64,000 bases of DNA from Alviniconcha marisindica. Taxonomy: Eukaryota; Mollusca; Gastropoda; Provannidae. Location: contig JABMCL010000598.1 of the NCBI GenBank assembly GCA_018857735.1, positions 131,001 through 195,000 on the forward strand, read 5' to 3'. The notes beneath the pieces are model-generated. The model saw only the letters and a program-made list of their open reading frames with translations. It did not search any database and was not told where the DNA came from. The translations under genes and the position numbers were made by a program. How positions within the stretch are numbered: the stretch's first letter is position 1; the number at the start of each line of letters is the position of its first letter. Shown in pieces: positions 1-11,300 of this stretch.

Positions 1-884
1 GGACACAAGCAGCCTGTTACTGTCAACAATACAAGCGGCTCAAAGGGACACCAGGCTGGCAGCACCTTCAAAGACACCAAGTACTGGGGATGGGGAAGCT
101 GGTATGGTTGGAGGAGTGCGGGGAGGTCTGTATCAGTAAGTTGGGAAGGGGGAGGGATGAAGGGCTAAAGCCGATTCCTTCACCTCATCCCTCTTCACAG
201 CAAATGTATACCATAAATTAGTCATTAAATTCATTGTAAATATCCACTGTATACACAAATCACACAGTCACAATATGAGAAATTCTACATCTTGTCTCCA
301 CACCCCTGGACATCACATCACCCCCCCCCCCCCCTTTCTCATCATTATAATCTTCCCCATGGCAGCTTCCGCTCCTGATATATGTACGCTGTGGACAGTA
401 TCAAAACCGAAAACGAAAAGGTGATTACTATCCAAACATAAACATTTCTCATGCTGGACTTTAAGGGTCTGGTATGCCGGTTTTGGGTGTGTGTGTGTTT
501 TTCTTTTCTGGGGGGAGGGGGGAGGGGGGAGAGGAGCATCCACCTACATCCCCTTCAGCAACTGTCTTCTGTGCCATTCTCAATTGATACTCACTGTAAA
601 AAATTTTTACAAAAACAAAAGTGCTGTATTATGAAATGTATCTCGACTCAAACTTTCTTTCACAAACCAAGACAAGCATGCAATATATAATAGTCACATT
701 TATAAACAAGTATCCCCCCCCCCCCAATCTCTCTCTGTCCACACCATGAGACTAAGGACTGAAGAGGAGACCTGTTCTCCAGAGAAGAGAGGGCATTGAT
801 CACAGCTAAGCCACGCGAGTACACATGGCAAAACACTGACTACGCTGCTCAACAGCCAACCACACATGGAACAAACACCCCACT

Positions 885-1145
885 GATATGTGGAGCATGG
901 AATTGTACTTCTCACCTTCACAACCCCTAGCGCCGGATGCCCCAATAAAATAATGTGGAGCATGGAATTTTATGTCTCACTGTCACAACACAAGCTTCCC
1001 TAGCGTCCGAAGCCCCAAGGAAATTCTGTGGAGCACGGACTTTGACTGCTCATCCTCACAACACAAGCTTCCCTAGCGCCCGACGCCCCAAGGAAATACT
1101 GCGGAGCACAGACTTTGACTGCTCATCCTCACAACACAAACTTCA
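885..1145. repeat. Degenerate tandem repeat, ~65-bp unit, ~4 copies
   Basis: Copies share a TGTGGAGCA... block followed by a CTCATCCTCACAACACAAGC-like block. Divergence between copies is higher than in most arrays of this window, suggesting an older array. Confidence 0.7.
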
Positions 1146-1685
1146 CAAGCCTGTCCAAGACCAGACAGCTCCGCAAGACAAGGGGAGCCCAAAGGAACAG
1201 ACGGCTGCAACTGACAAGTCCTTTTACAAAGCTCAACACCAAACAAATTGTACAGCTTGAACAGCAGACCAAGGAACGCAGGACACAAAACAGAAAACCT
1301 TGCAAGCACAAGACTGGCTCCATTCACTGAGACGGACGGGTCATTCAATCAAACTGTCACAGTACTGATTTTCTACAAACTGACTGCCAGTCTTACTGTT
1401 TACTGATCATTGTTTCAGCCAGTGCCAGTGGTCACTTATGAACTGAGAATGAAGTTTTCAGTCAGTAACTAGCATGACACGCAACTAGTAATATGCCTCT
1501 TCAGACCTTCCTACTCCAGCACGACACCAAAGCCCCCACCACCAAGCCACTCGCACTACTACAGTACTAGCTCCACAGCAAAGAAAAGACTCCAATTCCT
1601 ACCAGCCCTGCTCATAATGCCAGTAAACCTGCTCACCCCTGCCAACAAGCTCTCCTGCTTGTGAGCCACACTTCCACTTCCACTG

Positions 1686-1900
1686 CCAAGGAGCCGTGCT
1701 CAGACCCTCAACACGCCTTGCTCACACAGTCCTAGGGCCAAGGAGCCGTGCTCAGACCCTCAACACGCCTTGCTCACACAGTCCTAGGGCCAAGGAGCCG
1801 TGCTCAGACCCTCAACACGCCTTGCTCACACAGTCCTAGGGCCAAGGAGCCGTGCTCAGACCCTCAACATGCCTTGCTCACACAGTCCTAGGGCCAAGGC
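1686..1900. repeat. Tandem repeat, 52-bp unit, ~4 copies
   Basis: Copies start with CCAAGGAGCC at 1686, 1738, 1790 and 1842 and are almost identical; a fifth begins at 1894 and diverges. Confidence 0.9.
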
Positions 1901-1938
1901 GCCATGATGCTAATGCGGCGAGGCAGGCAGAGCTTCAG

Positions 1939-2088
1939 CAGCTGCTTCCTTCCATGCTGGTCCTACACAAAGCGCTATCCACTTGGTCATCGCCTGGTAA
2001 CGCAAATACTGCACAGCTGCTTCCTTCCATGCTGGTCCTACACAAAGCGCTATCCACTTGGTCATCGCCTGGTAACGCAAATACTGCT
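1939..2088. repeat. Tandem duplication, 75-bp unit, 2 copies
   Basis: Copies start with CAGCTGCTTCC at 1939 and 2014 and are essentially identical. The unit is divisible by three, which creates spurious open frames on both strands. Confidence 0.85.
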
Positions 2089-2518
2089 CCCAGTCACTTC
2101 TTTCAACCTCTGGCACACTACCTACAACCACCCAAAAATGCAACGGTCTGAAAGAACCAAGTTCTCTCTCTTTTTTTCCCTTCCATTCAGTACCAGTGGC
2201 TGACCATCTGAATGACAATAAAATTAAGTCTAGATATTGCTGACAATTAAGAATTGTATACATTCATTAAACCAACACAGCCAGACATGCATAAAAACAA
2301 AACCTCAACTCAATTTGAATTTTTGTTTAAAAACTTCTGGGCCAACTTCAAATGGGAGCAAAAAATCATTTTTACACAAACATGTTACTTTTTTGTAGTT
2401 GTCGATTTATAAACAAGAGCTGAACTTGCACGCTGTTGTGTGTGCACACATTACAGGTGTCTGTGAGAAGGGGGTGGGTGAGAGACGAGTGCCAATACAT
2501 CAGGGGACACAACTTAGA

Positions 2519-3145
2519 CTAGACCAGATCTGCAGCCTCCTGCAGGGTTAGCTCCCCTTGCACAACCCTCCACACCTGCTCCTCCAGCTGCTGGGTGGAG
2601 GAGGGCTGGACGTCACTGATGCCAAACTCCTCCAGCACCTGCTGCACCTGGCACCGCTTGGCGGCCATGATGACCTCCACTTCCTGCCACAGGCGCTGCT
2701 CCGCACGGCCGGAATCACTGTGCTCTGAGGAATCCAGTCTCACAACGCCCACTCCTCTCCAACCACAGTCTCCCCTACCACCGTCTTCCTTTCCTTGGGG
2801 ACCAGTCGCACCCTCCTGCTTGTCTGTGACTATGTGTGGGTGGTGCGGGGAGACTGTGACTGAAGCATCACAGATGCTGGCGTTTCCCTCCCTTGTCGGG
2901 GAGAGAGTTCCAGCTTCTCTCCCCTTTCCTAGCGACCGAACACCGTCGCCTCTACAATGTGAAGAAGACTGGTCCATGTGGCCCGAACCAAGCACCGGCA
3001 ATGGTGTCCCCTGTGTTTCTGCCTGCCCAGAAGCCGAAGCCATCGCCAGCCTCAAGCGGCAGTTGTTACAGAGCCGGGGTGTGGCTGGCTGGGTGTCGGT
3101 GCACAACGGCTCAAGCGTGGAGCCAGGAATCAGCCACAGTGGTGG
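2519..3145 (-). CDS. Possible alternative C-terminus or nested-gene exon: 208-codon open frame in the 3' exon
   Basis: This frame is in phase with exon 14 but sits beyond two TGA codons. It ends at TAG (2521-2519). It is GC-rich and looks translated, especially the last 60 residues, which form two likely helices (RLWQEVEVIMAAKRCQVQQV and QQLEEQVWRVVQGELTLQEA). I do not recognise the family. Ways to use it: a downstream acceptor that skips both TGAs (for example GATGCTTCAG near 2868, which keeps the exon 13 phase), splicing from the start exon at 6641-6670, or readthrough. It could also be a 3' UTR that is open by chance. Confidence is for being coding at all. Confidence 0.45.
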   Translation of the reverse strand, partial: PPLWLIPGSTLEPLCTDTQPATPRLCNNCRLRLAMASASGQAETQGTPLPVLGSGHMDQSSSHCRGDGVRSLGKGREAGTLSPTREGNASICDASVTVSPHHPHIVTDKQEGATGPQGKEDGGRGDCGWRGVGVVRLDSSEHSDSGRAEQRLWQEVEVIMAAKRCQVQQVLEEFGISDVQPSSTQQLEEQVWRVVQGELTLQEAADLV

Positions 3146-3217
3146 TCACTTCACCACGGTCACTTTACCAGTGTCAGTCACAATGTCACCACTCACATAG
3201 CCTCTTGTGGAGTGTTG

Positions 3218-3231
3218 TCATGACAGTAGAT
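3218..3231 (-). CDS. MAP7: MAP7-like exon 14: last four codons and stop
   Basis: The acceptor TTTTTCTCAG is strong and pyrimidine-rich. The first two bases complete the exon 13 codon to Asp, giving a C-terminus ...DVTDLLS and TGA at 3220-3218. The splice phase fits. The reading frame after this TGA stays free of stops except for one more TGA (3148-3146) and then runs to 2519, so the true end may differ in some transcripts (see the 2519-3145 entry). Confidence 0.6.
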
Positions 3232-3367
3232 CTGAGAAAAGAAAAAAGAATACAAATGAGTTACTATGTGAAATCAAACATGATCAGTAACAGAACCAAA
3301 CCAACCAACCATCAAAACAGGACAGAGCATTAACACATGTACCAGGTTTTCACAAATGAACCCAATC

Positions 3368-3406
<39 letters not shown>

Positions 3407-6040
3407 ATGCGTGCGTGCATGTGTGCGCGTGTGTGCATTTTATTGTAAAGCGCCCTGTGCTCCCACCTTGTGCAGGAGATGGGCGCTCTAGAAACCTTCT
3501 TTATTATTATGTCAATTTGGCTATCACTGAAACTCCCCATGCAGCAATGCAGCACATTTTCAGCATACCCAGTGTGCTCAATGACCCTTTCAGCATACCC
3601 AGTGTGCTCAATGACCCTTTCAGCATACCCAGTGTGCTCAATGACCCTTTCGGCATACCCAGTGTGCTCAATGACCCTTTCAGCATACCCAGTGTGCTCA
3701 ATGACCCTTTCACTTTCAGCATACCCAGTGTGCTCAATGACCCTTTCAGCATACCCAGTGTGCTCAATGACCATTTCACTAGTTTCAGCAAAATACCCCT
3801 CTCCTTGTGTGCCTAGACACTTAAGTTTGCACCACAAAATACCCCCTATTTGTGTCCCTAGACACTTAAGTTTGCAGCGCAAGATCCCAATTCCAATTGC
3901 AAACCCACTTTGCCTGCACTTGATCCAGTTAGTAGTAGTACTCAGTACATCAGCCCACCAAGTTTAGTAGCAAAGAGATCAGTGGTACAGAAAATATATG
4001 ACTGACCAACATTCAAGGAAGTTTTGAACCCTTGCTGTGACCTTGACCCTAAACACAGCAATCCAATCATTTCACAACGCACTGTGAGTGTGACCGATAA
4101 TGATGTACCATCAATGCCAAACTAGGTGTTGCTACAAACGGATCATCACCTCAGAAGATGTATACTATAATACTTAGCAACAGTCATATTCTGACTGTCA
4201 AATGATAAATGATCAAATCTGATACAGTGATAGACAGGTTATTCACCTTTAATCTAGTTAGTTTTTCTCAAAATCAGGTAATTATTGGCTGTTCAGTTTG
4301 ATTAACAGGAGAAGTCAAAATTCACAAAACTCTCAAAGACTTCAGTTAATAAGTTATTTAGTTTTTACAGACTTCCATGATTTTTTAAAGCCTTGACAAT
4401 CACATACTGAGAGACTATTAACCCCAAACTTTCAAAAACCTTTAAAGTTTAAACTAAAGATTGTGGGACTCCATTACCTGTAACATCCTGGCACCGTATT
4501 GTGCTGGACTCTTCGAAAGCAATGATGGGTGGTGGTACAGCCGCTGATCCGTCTGACCCCTCCTCCACCTCCAACTTGTTAAAGTTGACAAGGTCAGCGG
4601 AATTGTCCAACAAGGTGACTGTTGAGGTGGTGGAGGGGGTGCCTGATGACGTCTTGTTGCTGATGGACAAGTCGATTAACTCCTCAAAGTCCTTGTCACC
4701 ACCAGAATGGCCCTGACCTTGGGGTAGGCTGGACACGCTTGAGAAGACGCTCCCACTCCCTGTGGCACTGTCGGTGATGGAAGAGGTCACGCTTTCCACA
4801 GAGCGCATGCTAATGCTGAAACAGACGCAAATGAAATCTAGATCAATGTGTCCCTCTCTTTCTCTCTCTGTAGACTCAGCTGTCTCTGTCTGATTTAACT
4901 CAGGGATTGACAGACGCATCCAACACGGCAATGTGTTCTTTATGAAGAGTGTGGGCTTTTCTTCTGGTTTGTTCTTCCTAATCTTACTCTAAGGTCTTTC
5001 AGCCCTAAGTAGTCAATTATATAATGCCAGGACAATAAATCACCTGCTAGCTATTTGTCTCTATACTTCAAGTTCAGTCTAAACTCTAAACAATATCATC
5101 TGCATTTTAAACATTTGACATGAAACACGCACGAATTACTATGTGCATGACCCACCCACAGCCTGTCAGAGCTACAGAGATCTTCTTTCACAGCTAAGCA
5201 ATTAGTACTACTACTAGCGTATTCATGAAGGGGGTGGGGGGTGTAAAACAAAGCTAGAAATTTCCTGAAGCTTTTGACTTGTCCGGGGAACCAGCCAACT
5301 TTATTGGTCCCCAAAAACGAGTAAACCACTGGTCAGTGATGGACACAGATAGACTAGAGGCAGATGAGTTTTTAGTTCTAACCTTTTTTCCATGTTTTCT
5401 TTTCATGGTGTGTGTGGTGTGTTCAATTTCAGCACATTAGGCAGTCACTGAACTCACTGCCTTTTGCTTGCTAAACTTCTGCTCAATAACTCTGGGGTAT
5501 ATATATGGCAGTGATAACTCTGAGGTGTACAGCACAAAGATGAACAAAATCAAATCAATAAATGTCCATCTTGCAGTATGGCCTTAGAAAAGGCTTACAT
5601 TTCTTAATTATTGGTCCACAAACCAGTGGAAGGGTGAGTTCACTTCTTTTCCCCCCCTCTAAAATGTTCAGTCAACAGTTTTTGTGTATCTATAATCTAA
5701 CTCACCAGTTCCCCCTTGCTTCTAGCACTGATACTGTGATAGTGAACATATCAATGAAACTTCAGTGTGAACCCCCTGCCAAGTGTCTAAGCACCAGAAT
5801 GATCACAGGCCTTCAACATGAAGCACTCTATAAATGACAGTCTAAACAGCTAAAAGTAACACCATACCACTTGCATATTTAATGGTGCTGGGGGGAGAGG
5901 GGGCTGTTACAGTTTGTTTGTTTTTAAAAACCCTTACGGCCTTAAAAAAGCCATCCACTACGCCGCCAGTCCCATCATACTTGTAACCAACCACAGGAGC
6001 TGGGAAGCCTTGACCGTGATAGGCGCTTGCGACACGTTCA

Positions 6041-6099
<59 letters not shown>

Positions 6100-8313
6100 C
6101 CAGCAAGCTCACGCTTTACATTGTACATCACCCTACTCCTCATTCCTGACGATTAAGTTGGCTATCCCGAGGGCAGTGGAGCATGAATAATACCCAGCCG
6201 TCCTCCCTCTCTACACTGCCTCAGCTCAGCCATACGCCTGGGGAACAATCAGTTGGGCATGTCCTGACGCGAAACACACCGCTCAGACGGAACGCTTTTC
6301 TTTTGCGCTCGCCAGAATGTCACAAGAATGTATCCCTTTCGCTTGAAACCTGACAAAGGTGCTCTCGAAGCATTCCTAAACGCGATTAGCGGTGAGCACC
6401 TCCTCCTAGCCGCAGGCACACCCAAAACAAACACCGAGCCGACACCAACCCCGCTGACAACTGTTTGGCTGTCGCACTTAGTGAACGAGAAACTGATACG
6501 CCGGTGACAAACTGTTTCTATCTCCTGGCTTTCCACAATTCAGCGAGAAACTGTTTACTGAACGTGTTCTCTTTGTTCCTACAGCGGTTTCCGTCATATC
6601 ATCGCAAAACGCGAGCAAAAATGTTCTCTATTGTCGTTACCTGACACAACACATCCGAAGCGGCGGCCATCTTGGATCACTGTGCATGACCTCTGACCCA
6701 TGGCGAGACAAGGCAATCCTGAACGCGACACGAGCACACGCACTGTTCATCGCAGGCGCGAAGTGGGTCTGCCGTCAGTTTTCCGTTGCTCTACCCACAG
6801 CAGTATATAACCGAGCGGCGTAATCACACATGACCAGTGGTTTACTCGTTTTGGGGGACCAGTAAAGTTGGCTGGTTCCCGCTGAAGGTCACAAATATAA
6901 AACTCACCTTTTGTTGAACATTTTGGCTTTATTTGCTAGCTTAAATTCTGGCGATACTTGTGACCGGAATAATGGCAAAATGGCACTTAAAATGACCATG
7001 GAACTTCTGACCTCTCTTTTCCATAAAATTAAATAAAATAGCCTTCCCAAAGGTTGTGTCCAACAGGTGAAGTGGATGAAAACAAAAACCTTCACTTTGT
7101 CTGCTGTCAAAACAAACAAAAGGTTTCAACCCTTTTTCAGAATCATGACACTAACAACAGTCAACTTTTTCTGGTTCTGGGTTGATGGGGGTTTTTTTTG
7201 TGTGTGTGTGTGTGTTGTCATTTTAAAACAGCTAATACTTCGCAATTAGAACATGAATTGTGATGTAATTTGCTTTTGTTTCTGCCTATGTTTCTATGGA
7301 AGTAAACTGCGATATTGATACTAAGGCATATACGCATTCATGACTAAATCAACACCAAGAAAATATTCCTTGTGTAATCACTACATGTTATATACTAATG
7401 CATTTCTACACTTTCCTATTTTAAATTAACAGAATATTATTGTAAGCTTTTGGGTTGTTATTGTGTGTTTTGTTGTTCTTTTGTGTGTTTTGTTGTTGTT
7501 GTTGTTTGGGGGGGGGGCATTTTGTTGTTGTTGTTGTTTTTTTTTTTATCTGGGTTTTTTTGTTTTTTTTTGTGTGTGTGGTTTTTTTTGGGGGGGTCTT
7601 TCTCTCTTCCCGCACCAAATTTTCTCTGTATAAGGTCTTCCACTTCCAAACCAAAGCATCAAAAATCTTCTTTTTTTTAATCCAATGATAATTATATCAG
7701 GCTTCATAAAGAGTGAAACAAAGTGAACTGCCTGCACAAAGGGGCCCCAGGGAACTAGTCACCAGTCAGTCAGCACTGCAGTCAGTCTAGTTTCATTATT
7801 ATCATTATTAGTAATATTACTTAGTACATTCTGAATTTCATTATTTCACATCATTATCAATTTTTCCTTATAAAATACAAATAACACTATAATCATAATC
7901 TTCATAGGCCTATCATGTGACTTGAGCTTGAAAACTAGTTTTACTGTAAAATGCTGCGTAGTGTTTAAGCTATTTCAGTCAAGAACAAAGTGACAAAGTG
8001 CTGTAAAAAAACTGATTCATTACTATTACTGACAATATTGCTTTTGTTTTTGTTATTATTACCAATATTCATTTTCTGCTAATTTAGTCTATGGCTTCTT
8101 ATGATTACTACGGGTCACTTGCAATACAAAGGCAAGTGTCACTTGGTGAGTCAGGAGTATAGTATAGTATTACTCAGCGCCCATCAAGTCTCATCACCTG
8201 TGTAGATGTTGTATTGCTAAGTGTACTTAAGGGCACTGTGTTTGTGCTGCAAACCCCGACAGTGGGACAGGCAACAGCTTGTGCCACTCTCTGGTGGACC
8301 CCACCATAATGCC

Positions 8314-8345
<32 letters not shown>

Positions 8346-11300
8346 TGGCTTGACCTAGCTCAACAGCACTGGGCTTGTGGGATGATGGATCCTGCTTGTG
8401 GATTCCATCTTGTTCCCCCTGCTTCAAAAATGATTATTTCAGCTCGGCTTTGATTCAAGTGGCTTTGCCCTCTAGCTTCATGATTCACATTGCAAAGCAG
8501 CCCCCCAATGCAGCAAGGCAGCCCCCTAATGCAGCAAAGTAGCCCCCTTAATGCCGCAAAGTAGCCCCCTTAATGCCGCAAAGTAGCCCCCTAATGCTGT
8601 CATCACTCTGCTGACCGTGTTGTTGGCCCCTGTCACCTACTCCCCAGAGAACGGGAATTTAGTCCAGCCAGACTACCAGGACCCCTTCACAGGGCTCCAC
8701 ATACATGTGCAATGCAATAAGTAAGCACAGGACTCGATTTGAAGGCCCTGTCCAAGGCACAGGATCACCCCAGGATGACAGGTCTACGGAAGGAATCACC
8801 CCTTCCCATCTTCACTGCCACCACAAGCAAGGCCAAGCACCCCCACCTGGAGGAGAGATTCAAAGCAAGGTACAGCCCACACATGGGCACGGTGCGTAGA
8901 CAAACTGGAGGCTGGATCATTTATTTTGCCACGCTCTGATTTCACTTTCCTGTGGCAAAACACAGTAACTTGCCTGTTGTAATGTCAAGCTGGGCTCCCA
9001 TTAGCAAGTATTTCAAGGGCCCTGGGACTCCCTGCTACAACTTTTAGAGGGTCCCTGGCCAGTTTTAAAGGGTCATCTAATATGAACTGGCAGCTGTGGA
9101 GAAGTATTCTGCTTTGCATATGATGCCCTTTGTCCTTTCTATAGGTTTATTCAAAGGAGTTGCCTATTCTCGAAGTTCTCCTTGTCAGTTTTACTCTGGT
9201 GGGTGGCAGCCCTGCCAACCCTGTAGACATGTTTTATTAGCATCCATCTGTCAGTATCAAAGTGATTTTTACGTAGCAGAGTAAGAAAGCAAAACATGAG
9301 GCAATTTCAAACACAAGACCATTACAAAATATTTGTCTGAAACAAGTTAGAGTAATGCTCTGAATCTGTTCAACAGATCAAAACCAAACAGAGAAAGAAA
9401 GACAAAGGTTACATCTTTACAAATTGCAAATAGAGAACAAGGTAATACAAAAAGCTAAGGCTGATTCTGTGTGTATTAACATCACTCAAAACTCAAGTTG
9501 CCTCCCTTGACTACTATGGTACCACTTTGAAACAATTTACTGCAGAAACTCCTGAGATCTTTTTTTGACAGCTGAAAATTCACAACAAAATATTCTCCTG
9601 TAGGAAACCTTCACACTGACAACCTGCACACAGATTTCTATTTAATCCTCAGCTTCTTTGCATGTTTTGTTGTTGTTGTTTTTTGTTTTTTTACATTAAA
9701 CTTTTCAGAAGCAGAAGACCAAAACGTGTCACAATGTAGGGTGCATAAAGCACTAGAACGCCTTGTTAGAGATCTTGGTGTTAGGTATGTGCTAGTGTAT
9801 TTGATGTTGAAGTCACCTGTGTAGTCCTGTGTAGCTCATGAAGTCTGGACAAATGTGTACATGTCGGTAACAAGAGGAGGTCTGGACTAAAAAAAACAGC
9901 AACGTAACCTGCATGTTTTTAGTGCATCCCGTGGGACCCTCTACAGATAAGTTAGTGCATCCTTTACAGTTCTAGTGCATAAGGGACACACATTTATGCA
10001 TTAATGGGAGCCCTGGTCAAGTCACAGTGACTTCTGTAATTAGTCTTAAGAATCTTTCTTAACCTTCAGGCATGGGCGTTGTGTCTCAAAGACCAGTGAG
10101 AAGAGTCAGGAGGTACAGGGAAAGAGAACAGCCATCAAAACAGGGGAGGGGAGAGACGGCTCAGTCTCACAAAATCAAAAAGGATGATGAAGGGGACTGG
10201 AACACAGGAGACTTGAGAGGTTAAAAAACGCTATTTCAATCAGACAAAACAGAACAGGCACTCTCTACGTGCAAGCACTATTTTCCAGCTACAGGCACTG
10301 AGACAGACCAGTCTGTGGAGGTTGTATCAAATGAAATAAACAAGAGACAGACCAGTCTGCAGAGGTTGTATCAAATGAAATAAACAAGAGACAGACCAGT
10401 CTGCGGAGGTTGTATCAAATGAAATAAACAAGAGACAGACCAGTCTGCGGAGGTTGTATCAAATGAAATAAACAAGAGACAGACCAGTCTGCGGAGGTTG
10501 TATCAAATGAAATAAACAAGAGACAGACCAGTCTGCGGAGGTTGTATCAAATGAAATAAACAAGAGACAGACCAGTCTGCGGAGGTTGTATCAAATGAAA
10601 TAAACAAGAGACAGACCAGTCTGCGGAGGTTGTATCAAATGAAATAAACAAGAGACAGACCAGTCTGCGGAGGTTGTATCAAATGAAATAAACAAGAGAC
10701 CTATCAAATGAAATAAACAATCAGGTGCCGGGAAACAGTGAGCACAGTTTCTCTCTCTGTCAAAGTTACAGAACTCTGGTATCACAAGCCTATGCTGGAA
10801 ATGGCAGTCAATGCCCACAAACTATCTGCCAGATGTGTAGAGTAACCCTTTGGTTACACTTAGTGACTTGTTAAGAACCAACAAGTACTGTGATTTGCCA
10901 GACCAGTTTCATCCAACCGCTGAGTAGTCAAAATTGCCCGTCTTTGCCACTTTACTTCCTTCAGGCAGCGCAGCACAGTTAACTTCACTAAGCATGCAAC
11001 ACCCAAAAACTGGAAACCTGCTGTGTAAGTTGTTTTCAGCACAAAAAAAGGGCTACAGCCAGTTGCCTCTCTCTACACATGCGTTTCTTGTCCTAGCCAA
11101 GGTGAAGCTGGTGGTCAGTTCTGTGGTTAGCAGTGCAACGTGTGACTGCTGGTAAAAATGGAGGTGAAAGTTTAACTTCAAAACCAGTCTTTCATCCTAC
11201 ACCACATTCAACCAAAAAACCACAGATACAGACACACATTTCATAATTTGCAGAAAAAAGAAGACTTTGACCTCCAGATATAGATGGGCAGACAGACACA

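Larger units (their letters stand above)
1..2518 (-). other. Probable 3' UTR / downstream flank with degenerate tandem repeats
   Basis: No convincing exon on either strand. On the minus strand no canonical AATAAA was seen before position 1; TATAAA variants occur near 2407 and 700, so the transcript end is not fixed. The stretch holds C-runs at 319-334 and 715-725, and three tandem arrays listed separately. Confidence 0.4.

Noticed and set aside
5842..6045. Minus-strand frame with GYKYDGTGGVVDGFFKA and a GTAAGG donor
   Set aside because: Could be an exon of a nested gene, but no acceptor keeps phase convincingly with the 6641-6670 exon, so it is only mentioned there.
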